From an uncultured delta proteobacterium (GTDB taxonomy: Bacteria > Myxococcota > Myxococcia > Myxococcales > 40CM-4-68-19): a stretch of DNA of 64,000 bases. Each line of letters starts with the position of its first letter. Within the stretch, counting starts at the first letter, position 1. Positions 7,013 to 16,309 of the stretch are shown one piece after another. Both the position numbers and the translations under genes were made by a program. The stretch lies in the NCBI GenBank assembly GCA_903911145.1, contig CAIWCD010000024.1, positions 124,001 through 188,000 of the forward strand, read 5' to 3'. The notes under the pieces are model-generated. The model worked only from the letters and a program-made list of their open reading frames with translations, made no database searches and was not told the DNA's origin.

Positions 7013-8945
7013 GCTGGGTCCGATTGCCGCCGCTGCTTTGATCGCGACGCCCGAACAGTTCCAAGCGACGTCGCGCGCAGCGATGCAGCTCGCGCGCGAG
7101 AAGATCGCCGCGCTCAAATCGCTTCCTTCTGATGCGCGCGGCATCGCGGTGCTCGCGCTCTTCGATCAGGCGAGCGCCGCGATCGGCGATGCGTCGGCAG
7201 TCGCGAGTGTCGCGCGCAATGCCCATCCCGACGGAGCGATGCGCGCGGTCGCGGAGATCTGCGAGCAGGAGCTCGACGCGCTCGCGACGCAGCTCGGCCT
7301 GGATCGCGAAGTGTTTCACGCACTCGAGAAGCTCGATCTCTCGAACGAGGATCAAGCGACGCAGCACTATCTTTCGCGCACTCTTCGCGACTTCCGGCGC
7401 GCTGGCGTCGATCGCGATGATGAGACGCGCGCGCGGATCCAGGCGCTCAACGAAGAGCTCACGCGCATCGGCCAGGAGTTCAGCCGCAACATCCGCGAGG
7501 ACGTGCGCCGCGTTCCGATCGAGCCGAGTGAGCTCGCCGGGCTCCCCGAGGATTTCGTTCGCGCGCACGCGCCGGGAGCGGACGGGAAGGTCTGGCTCAC
7601 CACCGACACGCCCGACTATCTGCCCTTCATCTCGTACGCGAAATCGACGCGTGCGCGCGAAGCGCTCTGGCGTGCCTATCGCCAGCGCGCGCATCCGAAA
7701 AACCTCGCCGTGCTCGCGACGCTGCTCGAGAAGCGACACGAACTCGCGACGCTCCTGGGACACGCGAACTGGGCCTCCTTCGTTACGGAGGACAAGATGA
7801 TCGGCAGCGCGGAGAGTGCGCGCGCGTTCATCGAGAAGATCGCGCAGGCTGCGAGCGCGAGAGCCGCGCGCGATCACCAGACGCTCGTCGAGGCGAACGG
7901 CGGCGGTGCGGTCAATCCGTGGGACGCGGAGGTCTTGAAGGAGGGCGTGCGGCGGGCGCACTTCTCATTCGACGCGCAGTCGGTGCGGCCCTACTTCGAG
8001 TTCAAGCGGACCCTTGCTGGCCTGCTCGATCTCACCTCGCGCCTCTTCGGCGTCGAGTACAAACCCGTGCAGGATGCGCCGATCTGGCACGCGTCGGTGC
8101 TCTGCTACGACGTCTACGAATCTGGCGCGCGCGTCGGTCGTTTCTATCTCGACCTTCATCCGCGCGTCGGGAAGTACAAGCACGCAGCTCAATTCACTCT
8201 CTGCTCGGGACAGCTTGCCGTGAAGCTCCCCGAGGCTGCGCTGATCTGCAATTTTCCCGGCCCGACTCTCGATGACGGCGCGCCCGCGCTGCTCGAGCAC
8301 GGCGAGGTCGTGACGCTCTTCCACGAGTTCGGACATCTGCTGCACCACCTCTTCGGCGGGCAGACGAAGTGGAGCGGACTGTCGGGCGTTCGCACCGAGT
8401 GGGATTTCGTCGAGGCTCCGTCGCAGCTCCTCGAGGAGTGGGCGTGGGATGTCTCGGTGCTGCAGCCGTTCGCGACGCATGTCGAGACGGGCGCTGCGAT
8501 TCCCGCGGAGTTGGTGCAGCGGATGCGCGCGGCGGATGAATTCGGAAAAGGCCTGCGCGTCCGACAGCAGATGTTCTACGCGGCCATCAGCCTGTCGTTT
8601 CACGATCGCGATCCGCGCGGGCTCGACACCACCGGGCTCGCCGCTGAGCTGCAGAGCCGTTACACGCCCTTCGCCCACGTCGAGGGAACCTACTTCCACG
8701 AGTCGTTCGGCCACCTCGAGGGCTACTCGGCCATCTACTACACGTACATGTGGAGCCTGACGATCGCGAAGGATCTGCTCACCGAATTTCGCAAATCGGG
8801 ATTATCGAATTTGGTAACGGCGCGGCGGTATCGAAACGAGATCCTCGCGCCGGGTGGAAGTCGCAAGGCTGCGGACCTGGTGCGCGCGTTCCTCGGCCGG
8901 GAGAGCAGCTTCGACGCGTACGCGGAGTGGCTCAACGCGGAGTAG
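7005..8945 (+). CDS. M3 family metallopeptidase (thimet oligopeptidase/Dcp-like)
   Basis: A 646-residue cytoplasmic zinc peptidase. The catalytic motif is HEFGHLLHHLF near residue 440 (HExxH); a downstream YFHESFGHLEGYSAIYYTYMW supplies the conserved C-terminal substrate-binding histidine/tyrosine region of the M3A family. The N-terminal half is the helical lid typical of oligopeptidases, which cut short peptides only. It starts at ATG 7005, inside the end of the RCK gene, so the two are translationally coupled. It lies in the same unit as YcaO and TfuA, but it could simply be a housekeeping peptide recycler; a role in maturing a modified peptide is speculative. Confidence 0.93.
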   Translation: MPELGPIAAAALIATPEQFQATSRAAMQLAREKIAALKSLPSDARGIAVLALFDQASAAIGDASAVASVARNAHPDGAMRAVAEICEQELDALATQLGLDREVFHALEKLDLSNEDQATQHYLSRTLRDFRRAGVDRDDETRARIQALNEELTRIGQEFSRNIREDVRRVPIEPSELAGLPEDFVRAHAPGADGKVWLTTDTPDYLPFISYAKSTRAREALWRAYRQRAHPKNLAVLATLLEKRHELATLLGHANWASFVTEDKMIGSAESARAFIEKIAQAASARAARDHQTLVEANGGGAVNPWDAEVLKEGVRRAHFSFDAQSVRPYFEFKRTLAGLLDLTSRLFGVEYKPVQDAPIWHASVLCYDVYESGARVGRFYLDLHPRVGKYKHAAQFTLCSGQLAVKLPEAALICNFPGPTLDDGAPALLEHGEVVTLFHEFGHLLHHLFGGQTKWSGLSGVRTEWDFVEAPSQLLEEWAWDVSVLQPFATHVETGAAIPAELVQRMRAADEFGKGLRVRQQMFYAAISLSFHDRDPRGLDTTGLAAELQSRYTPFAHVEGTYFHESFGHLEGYSAIYYTYMWSLTIAKDLLTEFRKSGLSNLVTARRYRNEILAPGGSRKAADLVRAFLGRESSFDAYAEWLNAE

Positions 8946-8974
8946 TCGAGCGCCCACCGCGGACGCACGCAACG

Positions 8975-10798
8975 CTATCCCGCGTTCGAGTCGCCAATCC
9001 GCTCGACGAGATGCGCGGTGATCCGCGCCAGCAGCCGCTCCTGCGCATCTCGCGGCGTGAAGGTGTGATCGGTTCCGTCGAGGAGTTCCACCTGGAACGT
9101 CTCGGCGTGCTGCATCTTGCGGGCGCCCGTGCCGAGGTGCTCCTCCATCACATCGACGCCGCCGTCGTTCGAGCCATAGAGAAGGAGCGCATCGCAGCCG
9201 CGCGTGGCAAGCGATTGAAAGCCCCGCGCGATGTCGTCGGGCTCGCGCGTGATCCCGAGTTGCACGAGCGCGGCGGCCGCGCGATTGCGCCCTCGCACGA
9301 GAGCGCGGCGCGCGAGTTCCAGCAGCACATGCCGCACATGGATCTCTCCGCGTGCGAGCCGCTTCCAGGTCTCGATCGATCGCGCGCGCTGCTTGTAGAA
9401 GCTCGTCGCCTGGAACGCCTTGCGGGTGCGCAGCTCGAGCGAGTCCCCTTCCTTCCAATGAAACGTGGGCGGATTGACGAGCACGATCGCGTTCGCTCGC
9501 GGGTCTTCGAGCGCGGCGTAGTACGCGATGTACGCGCCCGAGCAGAGGCCGGCGAGCACGAAGCGATCGGCTCCGCGCTGGGAGAGGAAGTCGATCGCCG
9601 CGCGCGTCTGGGAAATTCCCGACGGGGAGTAGACGTCCTTCTCGAGCTGCCCCTCGAGGCGCGGACTGTCGCCGATTCCCGAGAGGTCGAAGCGCAGCGC
9701 GCGAAAGCCAAGCTGCGCCCACGCGCGCGCCCAGCGCACGTACATTCGATTGCTGCCGATGCGATGATTCGCGCCGATGTTGATGAGCAGCACGCAGGTG
9801 CGCGCGCGCGGTCCGCTTCCTTCGCCCGGCTCGGTGAGAATTCCGAAGAGGCCGCCGAATCGAACGGCCTCCTCGCGAATCGCGCCGACGGAGATCTCTG
9901 CGCCGCTGGTCGAAGAGCCATCGGCGCTCGTCGTCACCGGCGGCGCAGCACCGTCGCGCAACGGGACAGAGAGAGAGAGCCACGCGACGATTTCGCTCCA
10001 GGCTTCGAGCGGAAGTTCGCGCGTGTAGGGATCTCCGCGAAGCGCGAGCGCGTAGCCGGGAGTCGCTTGATCCGTGACGACCGTGCCGTTCGCGCGCAGA
10101 TGTTCCACCAGCGCCTTCTCGCCTCCTGGCGCGTCGTCTCGCGCAATGACGAGCGCGCGCGCGCCCGCTCTGGCTGCGGTCGCGAGCGGATCGAGCTGCG
10201 CCAACGCTGCGCGCATGGGCTCGGTCATGAGGAAGCCGAAATTCTCGTCGTCGGACGCGCGTCCCTCCGGATTTCCCGGCGCGGGGATCGGCGTCTGCAT
10301 CATCCGCAGCGCCCGCAACTCGCGCAGCGCGGCCTTGCCCGAGATCGACGGTCCGAGCAGCACCAGCGCATCGACCGGATTGGCTTGAGCCGAGGCGAGC
10401 GCGAGCAGGCCGCCGACCTTCATTCCAAAGAGCACGATCTGTCGCGCGCCGCTCAGGCTGGAGGCCTGTGTGCGCGCCGCGTCGATGCTCGCGAGCCACT
10501 CACGGGTCCGGTCGTCGCTCGTGTCCTCGCCGAATGAATCGCCGGTGCCGAAGTAGTCGAAGCGCAGCGCCGCGATGCCCGCGCGCGCGAGCTGCTCGGC
10601 GAGGTGGCGATACGAGTAGTGCGTGATCATCGTGTCGTAGCCGAACGGATTGCAGAGCACGACAGCGCAGTCGCGCGCATCTCCTTGCGCGGCGTGGAAC
10701 CATCCGAAGAGCGGCTTTGCCAGATCGCCGAACCAGATCGGCTCTGCGAGTGGGCTCTGTGGCCCGGCTGAGGCAGACGTCTTCACGCGATCGTTCAC
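8975..10798 (-). CDS. Double-domain alpha/beta hydrolase with one degenerate domain
   Basis: A 607-residue protein with two tandem alpha/beta-hydrolase domains. The first (about 30-280) has the oxyanion-type CNPFGYD and RFDYFGTGDS segments, but its nucleophile elbow reads GMKVG at 125-129, with Lys127 where Ser is expected. The second (about 330-600) is complete: GLCSG with Ser420, GSND with Asp545, GTDHTF with His578. Paired hydrolases of this sort resemble the two exosortase-associated hydrolases, which are separate genes, but no exosortase is present. The gene begins 6 nt after the stop of the upstream PHP lipoprotein gene, so the two are likely co-transcribed. No signal peptide is visible. 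The substrate is unknown; thioesterase or esterase activity is the likeliest guess. Confidence 0.82.
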   Translation of the reverse strand: MNDRVKTSASAGPQSPLAEPIWFGDLAKPLFGWFHAAQGDARDCAVVLCNPFGYDTMITHYSYRHLAEQLARAGIAALRFDYFGTGDSFGEDTSDDRTREWLASIDAARTQASSLSGARQIVLFGMKVGGLLALASAQANPVDALVLLGPSISGKAALRELRALRMMQTPIPAPGNPEGRASDDENFGFLMTEPMRAALAQLDPLATAARAGARALVIARDDAPGGEKALVEHLRANGTVVTDQATPGYALALRGDPYTRELPLEAWSEIVAWLSLSVPLRDGAAPPVTTSADGSSTSGAEISVGAIREEAVRFGGLFGILTEPGEGSGPRARTCVLLINIGANHRIGSNRMYVRWARAWAQLGFRALRFDLSGIGDSPRLEGQLEKDVYSPSGISQTRAAIDFLSQRGADRFVLAGLCSGAYIAYYAALEDPRANAIVLVNPPTFHWKEGDSLELRTRKAFQATSFYKQRARSIETWKRLARGEIHVRHVLLELARRALVRGRNRAAAALVQLGITREPDDIARGFQSLATRGCDALLLYGSNDGGVDVMEEHLGTGARKMQHAETFQVELLDGTDHTFTPRDAQERLLARITAHLVERIGDSNAG

Positions 10799-10804
10799 TG
10801 CGCT

Positions 10805-13501
10805 CTAGAGCGTCGGCGCCGAGAGGTCGTAGCTGCAGCTCTTGCCGCCGGGCGCGTCGAACTTTCCGTTGCCGTCGACGTCGACGAAGATCGGGTTGGT
10901 GGTCGCGCGCGGCATCTGCGCGGTGTCGCCGCCCTGCTCGAGACCCATCGGTAACTTGCCGCCCATCACCAGCACCACCACCGCCGCATCGCGCGTGACG
11001 GGAATCGAGATCGTCCCGTCGTACTTCACGACCGCGCCAGGAGCGGTCGCGGTGACTTTCGCGACCTGATCGCAGTTGACGAGCACGACGAAGTGGCTGA
11101 TCGACAGCTCGGGGATCGCCTCGATGTGCACGTGCAGATCGACCGTGCCTGCTGCAGCCGTCACGGTGTCACCGAGGCTCGCAGTACCGTTGATATTCGC
11201 CCGCACGAATGCGCCGGTGCTGACGATGGCGCGGCCGCTCTTGATCGCTGAGACGAGATTCGCTTCGTTGAAGTTCGCCGGTGTGTCGCTCGTCGCGTAG
11301 TAGGTGCGGGCGTTGCCGACCTCGTCGGTGCCGTGCACGTCGCTCACGCCCACCGCCGTCTTCGGGTGTCCGAGGTTCGCGAACGCAAGCCAGTCGTCGA
11401 GGATTCCCGTCGAGTCGGGATGCGCGGGATCGAGCGTCACGCTCTTGGTGCCGTTGATGTACTCGAACGCGTCGAAGTCCCAGCTCCAGAGATTCGAGCC
11501 CGGCAGCATGCCCACCGCGGTCGGATCGGTGACGTCGGGAAGTCCCGTCAGCCGGTTCCATTTGATCAGACACATCCACGAGCAGCCCATGCGCGGATGG
11601 TTGAGCTGCGTGATGCCCGCGCCGCGCGCCCGCTCGAGCGCGAAGATGTGATCGAAGTCGAGCCCGAACCAGGGCACGGGCGCACCTCGCAGATGCGTCG
11701 GGTCAGGCCGCACCGGATACATATTCGTATGCTCGGGATTGGTGGCGGTGACCTCTTCGCTCATCACGACCGCGATCTTTCCAGTGAGGCCCGCGGCCGC
11801 GATGGTCGGTTTGTAGTCGCCGATGATCTCGTGATCACTGGCGGCGAAGACCTCGATGCCGTCGGCCGCCACGGAGAGCACGCGCGTGTCGACGGGCAGC
11901 CGGCTGTCGATGCTGGGACCTGCGTGCACGTGCGAGTCGAAGGCGAGAAAGCCGCTGGTGTCGACGACGCGCGGGAGCGTGACGGAGAGCGGCGTGGTCG
12001 TGTTGGCCGCGATCGAGATCGTCCCTTCATAGACGTCGTAGGCGTAGCCGTGCGTGACGCTGATCTCGTAGTTGCCCGGCGGCAGGCTGACATCTCCGTG
12101 GCCATCGACAGGGAAGAGATCGAGCGCTGAGGCGCCATCGGCGCGGACTTGCAGACGCGCGGGGATTGCGGTGCCGTGCTCGTCGTGAGTCGTCAGAGCG
12201 AGCGTCCCGTTGGGCGCGATGTGCAGGGCGGGCTTCGGGATTGCGGCCGTCGTGAAGGCATCGCTGTACGCGGGAATACGCCCCGGCAACGCGGTCGCGA
12301 GACGGAACGACGCGCCGTGAAACAGCGGCACGCTGCCCGTGAACTTTCCCTGCGCGTCGGTGTGGAACGCGTCCATCGGCGACCAGAGGCTCGAGCCGTT
12401 GAGCCGCTGCAACTCGACGTCCGTGTTCGCCGCAGGCGCGCCAGTCGCATCGTCGATCACGCTCCCCGAAATGGGAAACATCGCGTGCGCGATCGTGGCC
12501 GGCACGCCGCTCTGCAGGGCCTGCACGGCGCTGTTCGAATCGGTCGCGCCGACGGCGACGAAGTAGCTGGCTGTCTGCGTGTCTCCCGACGTGCCCGCGG
12601 GCGCGAGCACCAGCGGCGCGACCAGCGCCTGATCGAGATCGACCAGCGCGTCCATGCCCGAAGCGTTCAGGCTGCCGAGCAGCTGCGTGTCCATCGCCAG
12701 CGCGTACGACCCGTCGCTTGCTCCCTGCGAAAGCCACGGTGCGCCGACGTTGACCGCGTAGCCCCCGAAGCTCTCCGCGCTCGACGCATACGCGCGCGGC
12801 GTGACGCTGTTGGAGCTGAGCACCATCGCGCCCGTCATCATGTTGCGCGCCACGTTCGCTGTATTGCGGATGTGCAGCTGCAGCTGCAGCACAGGCGAGC
12901 CCGGTTCGAGGATGTAGTCGAGATCGAGATCGACTCCCATCGGATCGCTTAAGGCTCGCGGCGTGCCGCCCTCGACGACATTGCGCAGCAGAGTCATCTC
13001 GAGCAGCCAGAAGTGATCGTCGGTGCCGTGCACGCGCACCACGGCGGCCTTGCCATCGCTGCCGTCGTTGAGCACCGAGATCGATTGCCCATGGAATGCG
13101 CGCAGCACCGAGTTGCCGAAGTTGCTGATGTCGAGAGCGCCGAAGATCGGCGCGAGTTCGCCGAACCGCTCGACGCTCTCCTGCGCGCAGCCGTTCACCG
13201 CAACCGCGTCAACGAGGATGCCGCCGTAATAGTAGTAGGTCTTCGGATACGCGCTGCCGACCTGCGGTGCGTCGATGACGAACGCGGCCTTCTCATTCAT
13301 CAGGAGGTAGTCGCCCGGGCTCGCGAGCACGTCCGAGCCGGTCATCTTCTGCGCCGCGCTGCTGAGTTTGAGCGCGCGCGACTCACCCGCGACCGGGCAT
13401 CCTGCGCTGAAGATCCCACTGCCCGTCGGCGCTGGCGCACTCTTGTGGCACGCGCTGGCGAGCGCGCAGATGGTTGCTATGCAAACGATCTCGGTACGCA
13501 T
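10805..13501 (-). CDS. CehA/McbA-type PHP-domain lipoprotein
   Basis: An 898-residue exported lipoprotein. The signal peptide MRTEIVCIATICALASAC ends in a lipobox with Cys18. The first ~400 residues are beta-rich with carbohydrate-binding or Ig-like features, including a carboxypeptidase-regulatory-like segment (ISGSVIDDATGAPAANTDVEL, about 340-400). Residues ~520-760 carry a PHP-type metallohydrolase: FDSHVHAGPSIDSR, VFAASDHEIIGDY, a later NHPRMG and VGVSDVHGTDE, giving the His/Asp metal ligands. CehA/McbA relatives cleave carbamate or phosphate esters, but most secreted homologues have unknown substrates. The codons for residues 6-10 hold a repeated GTTTGCATAGCAACC sequence also found elsewhere in the window. 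GAGG precedes the ATG. Function beyond metallohydrolase is not assignable. Confidence 0.82.
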   Translation of the reverse strand: MRTEIVCIATICALASACHKSAPAPTGSGIFSAGCPVAGESRALKLSSAAQKMTGSDVLASPGDYLLMNEKAAFVIDAPQVGSAYPKTYYYYGGILVDAVAVNGCAQESVERFGELAPIFGALDISNFGNSVLRAFHGQSISVLNDGSDGKAAVVRVHGTDDHFWLLEMTLLRNVVEGGTPRALSDPMGVDLDLDYILEPGSPVLQLQLHIRNTANVARNMMTGAMVLSSNSVTPRAYASSAESFGGYAVNVGAPWLSQGASDGSYALAMDTQLLGSLNASGMDALVDLDQALVAPLVLAPAGTSGDTQTASYFVAVGATDSNSAVQALQSGVPATIAHAMFPISGSVIDDATGAPAANTDVELQRLNGSSLWSPMDAFHTDAQGKFTGSVPLFHGASFRLATALPGRIPAYSDAFTTAAIPKPALHIAPNGTLALTTHDEHGTAIPARLQVRADGASALDLFPVDGHGDVSLPPGNYEISVTHGYAYDVYEGTISIAANTTTPLSVTLPRVVDTSGFLAFDSHVHAGPSIDSRLPVDTRVLSVAADGIEVFAASDHEIIGDYKPTIAAAGLTGKIAVVMSEEVTATNPEHTNMYPVRPDPTHLRGAPVPWFGLDFDHIFALERARGAGITQLNHPRMGCSWMCLIKWNRLTGLPDVTDPTAVGMLPGSNLWSWDFDAFEYINGTKSVTLDPAHPDSTGILDDWLAFANLGHPKTAVGVSDVHGTDEVGNARTYYATSDTPANFNEANLVSAIKSGRAIVSTGAFVRANINGTASLGDTVTAAAGTVDLHVHIEAIPELSISHFVVLVNCDQVAKVTATAPGAVVKYDGTISIPVTRDAAVVVLVMGGKLPMGLEQGGDTAQMPRATTNPIFVDVDGNGKFDAPGGKSCSYDLSAPTL
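13468..13486 (-). repeat. 19-bp repeat, copy A (GTTTGCATAGCAACC core)
   Basis: This 19-mer is identical to 47250-47268 apart from orientation relative to its gene. It lies in the signal-peptide codons of the PHP lipoprotein gene. Related copies are at 26098-26124 and 54358-54371. Confidence 0.5.
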
Positions 13502-13580
13502 ACGGCCTCACGAAAATGAAATGCGGCGAGACGGTATGCACAGAAGTTGCGTGATCGGAACAGATCGGCCGAGCGGCAGC

Positions 13581-14099
13581 TCAGAGCGTCGCGTGGATGT
13601 TGAGCGTCAGTTGCAGCCCGCGCGCGGGGACGGGAGGAGGCGAATTGTAGAGGACGGTGACGCTGAGCTCCCCGCCTGCCTCGAGGTAGGCCTTCAAGTC
13701 GGTCGAGGCCTCGAGGTGATAATTCGTCGTCCCGACCGCTCCTGGCGCGGCCAGTTTCGCGAGCTCCACCGTGGGGAGGCTGTTGCCCGAGAGTGTGATC
13801 GCGCCGCCGGTGATGAACGAGAGGTCCCGTCCATCGGTGGAATTGAGCGTCGCCCACGTCATCGTCACCGAGGAGAGCTTGCTGAGATCTCCCGCGTTCG
13901 CCTGCAGCGGCGTTGTGATCGTGTTCGCGGCGACGGCGGACGGCGTCGGAGGAAAGCCGCCGATGGTCAGCTGCGAAACGACCGGCACGTCCTTGGAGAT
14001 GAGGCCGCAGGCGCAGAAGAGCAGGGCGCAGGCTGCGAGCGCGAGCTGGCGTGCGTGCGCGAACGTCGAACGATCGATGAGCTGCTGGTTCGTCTGCAT
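13581..14099 (-). CDS. Small secreted/lipoprotein, unknown function
   Basis: A 172-residue exported protein. The start was set at MQTNQQ (ATG 14097-14099), giving an N-terminus with a hydrophobic core LALAACALLFCACGL and a cysteine suited to lipidation or export. A longer frame to 14174 adds a basic segment that would spoil the signal peptide. The mature part is Ser/Thr-rich, predicted beta, with segments such as TITTPLQANAGDLSKLSSV and LTLNIHATL, and has no catalytic motif I recognise. It sits between engB and the PHP lipoprotein on the same strand. It may be an envelope protein; no function is proposed. Confidence 0.65.
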   Translation of the reverse strand: MQTNQQLIDRSTFAHARQLALAACALLFCACGLISKDVPVVSQLTIGGFPPTPSAVAANTITTPLQANAGDLSKLSSVTMTWATLNSTDGRDLSFITGGAITLSGNSLPTVELAKLAAPGAVGTTNYHLEASTDLKAYLEAGGELSVTVLYNSPPPVPARGLQLTLNIHATL

Positions 14100-14134
14100 C
14101 GCCCTTCTCCTTGTTCGGGCTGCGCCCGTGCTCG

Positions 14135-14764
14135 CTACGCCGGACCTTCGCTGGCACGCACGAGCGCTCGCCACAGCTCATCCTCCCCGATCGACTCCTT
14201 CGCGGAGAAGCCGAGCACATCTTCGCGCGGGATCTCGAGCTTCGTCGCGATGCGCTGCAGCTGCGATTCGCGACGCGTCTTCGGCAGACGGTCGAGCTTG
14301 GTCGCGATGATCAGCAGGCGGCGCGGTAGCGTGCGCGACCAGGCGAGCATCTCGAGATCGTTGGGTTGCGGCCCGAGCTCGCCGTCGACGAGCAGCGCGA
14401 GCGCGCGCAGCGAATCGCGCTTGGTCAGGTACTCCTCGATCATCTTGCGCCAGCCATCGCGCTCGGTCTTCGAGCCAGCCGCGTGTCCGTAGCCGGGAAG
14501 ATCGACGAGGCGCACGACGTGTTCTTTTCCGCGCGCGCCCGAGCGGGTCTTCTCTGCGGCGTGGACGTCGAAGAAGTTGATCAGGCGCGTGCGCCCCGGC
14601 GTGTTCGAGACGCGAGCGAGTGCCTTGCGCTGGGCGAGCGTGTTCAGGCAGCTCGACTTGCCGACGTTGCTGCGCCCGCAGAAGGCGACCTCGGGCGGGC
14701 CGTCGTGCGGCCACTGCTGGCGCGTCGGAGCGGAGACGAGAAAGTCGGCGGAGAGAATCATCAT
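14135..14764 (-). CDS. engB: Ribosome biogenesis GTPase EngB (YihA/YsxC)
   Basis: A 209-residue small GTPase of the TrmE-Era-EngA-EngB group, needed for large-subunit assembly in other bacteria. G1 is GRSNVGKSS, G2 lies in SNTPGRTRLINFF, G3 is DLPGYG, G4 is TKLD and G5 is FSAKESIG. Length and motif spacing are as usual for the family. Two ATGs lie side by side at 14762-14764 and 14759-14761, and either could start translation. It follows resB by 30 nt on the same strand. Confidence 0.95.
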   Translation of the reverse strand: MMILSADFLVSAPTRQQWPHDGPPEVAFCGRSNVGKSSCLNTLAQRKALARVSNTPGRTRLINFFDVHAAEKTRSGARGKEHVVRLVDLPGYGHAAGSKTERDGWRKMIEEYLTKRDSLRALALLVDGELGPQPNDLEMLAWSRTLPRRLLIIATKLDRLPKTRRESQLQRIATKLEIPREDVLGFSAKESIGEDELWRALVRASEGPA

Positions 14765-14794
14765 GGGTGCGTCCCGGATGCGGCGGCAGGCGCT

Positions 14795-16309
14795 CTATGG
14801 CGCTGGACGCGAAGAGGAGAGAGGCAGATTGAGTGCGGAAGAGAGGCCGGCGAATTCGCGCGCGAACGCATCGGCGCGGCGCGTGGAGGTTCCTGCCAGC
14901 GTCATCTCGCCCGCACCCAGCTTGATCCAGATGCGCTTGTGGACGCCAGAGAGTGCGAGGATGAGTCCGATGCAGAGGAGCGCGAGTCCGACCGCGACGA
15001 TGGGCAGGCCGGGATCGCTCGCGAGCCGCAACTCGATCGCATAGACGCTTTCGAGCTTGTCGAAGGAGAAGCCGAAGCGGTCCTCGCGGTTCTGGCTGTC
15101 GAAGTTCGGCGACTTGGCGAAGATCCAGAACGAAGTCACCTTCGCGTCCGCGGAGCCGCGCCCAGCCTGCGTGCGCGGCGTTCCTGGCTTCTGCTCGGTG
15201 CGCACCACCTGCATCGCTGCACCCTGTCCCGCGAAATTCGGCGAGTAGTCGACGAGCTCGTAGTGCAGTCCGGGCGCGGCTTCGATTGGCTCGCCCGGCC
15301 CGACCACCACCTCGTGCTTCTCGCCGCTCGCTTTGTTGATGACGGTGATGCGCGCGCGCATCTGCCCGTCGACCTCGCGAACGCCCGCCGCGTGGAACGT
15401 GAGCCCCGCAAACGAGAGCGCGTGATCCGGCGAGATCGCCCCTTGCGTCAGGAGCCGGCCCGCCGCGCCGTCTGCGGTGCGATCGAAGATGCGCAGACTC
15501 GCGTCGAGCGGCTCGAGCTTGCCTGGCGCCACTTCGCGCACGTGAAGCGCATCGCAGCGGATGATGATCCCCTGGTCGGTTGCGAGGTCGGTGAGGCGCT
15601 GCTTGAAGCTCGTGCCGTTCGGCTGCACGAGACGGAACGAATCGGTTTCGCCTCCTTGCGCGACGGAGGTGAATCCCGAGAAGGCCGGGAAGCGCCCTGC
15701 GATGGCCCCGCCGAGAGCGACCAGCAGCCCGAGCGCGCAGAGGAAGGGACCGACGAGCGTGTGGCGCGCAGACTCGGCGAAGAGTCGCTCGCTTGCGTCG
15801 GTTTCCGGCGCGAGCCGTTCGACCGCGAATCCCTGCTCGCGCAGCAGCGATTCGGCGCGATCGAGCGCTTCCTTCGTTGCACCCGCGCTCGGGACTGAGG
15901 CGCGCAAAGCCGCGCCCAGTGCGGACTCGAGACGCTTCGTCGGATTTCGCAGCAGGCGAGCGAGGCGAGGCAGACGCTCGATCGAGGTCGCGAAAACACT
16001 CATTCCGAGCGACGTGAGCAGAACCGTGAACCACCAACTGTTGAGCGGGTCGTAGAGCTCGAAGATGCGCATCGCGCGCAGTCCGATCCCCTCGGCGCCG
16101 GTCGGCCCGTCGATGTTTCCGGAGAGCGTGCCCGGCGGAAAGATCAGCGCGCCGAAGACGATCGCGATCAGCACCAGCGCGGCCTGCACGACCGCCGCGC
16201 GAGGGGAGGCGAAGAGATTCCAGAGCTGCTCGATGAGCGGATGGGCCGCGGAATCCTGCGATGCGGGCCCGGAGTTCGTGAGCGCCGGAGTCGGTGCAGA
16301 TTCACTCAC
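14795..16309 (-). CDS. resB: ResB-like cytochrome c biogenesis membrane protein
   Basis: A 504-residue ResB/Ccs1-family protein, part of the system II cytochrome c synthase that keeps apocytochrome thiols reduced and delivers heme. Membrane helices are visible near 40-60 (AALVLIAIVFGALIFPPG), 90-115 and 190-215, then a large periplasmic region, then a final helix near 455-475 (VAVGLALLCIGLILALSGV). The start is GTG 16307-16309, which overlaps the TGA of the upstream cytochrome by 4 nt; a longer in-frame reading would run back through the cytochrome gene. The usual partner CcsA/ResC is not in this window. Pairing with a multiheme cytochrome supports a role in maturing it. Confidence 0.88.
   Translation of the reverse strand: MSESAPTPALTNSGPASQDSAAHPLIEQLWNLFASPRAAVVQAALVLIAIVFGALIFPPGTLSGNIDGPTGAEGIGLRAMRIFELYDPLNSWWFTVLLTSLGMSVFATSIERLPRLARLLRNPTKRLESALGAALRASVPSAGATKEALDRAESLLREQGFAVERLAPETDASERLFAESARHTLVGPFLCALGLLVALGGAIAGRFPAFSGFTSVAQGGETDSFRLVQPNGTSFKQRLTDLATDQGIIIRCDALHVREVAPGKLEPLDASLRIFDRTADGAAGRLLTQGAISPDHALSFAGLTFHAAGVREVDGQMRARITVINKASGEKHEVVVGPGEPIEAAPGLHYELVDYSPNFAGQGAAMQVVRTEQKPGTPRTQAGRGSADAKVTSFWIFAKSPNFDSQNREDRFGFSFDKLESVYAIELRLASDPGLPIVAVGLALLCIGLILALSGVHKRIWIKLGAGEMTLAGTSTRRADAFAREFAGLSSALNLPLSSSRPAP

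Noticed and set aside
8946-8974. Possible terminator between convergent genes
   Set aside because: Only 29 bases; no strong hairpin with a T-run on either side.
14100-14174. Upstream extension of the small lipoprotein
   Set aside because: The added residues are basic and would prevent recognition of the signal peptide. ATG 14099 is preferred.
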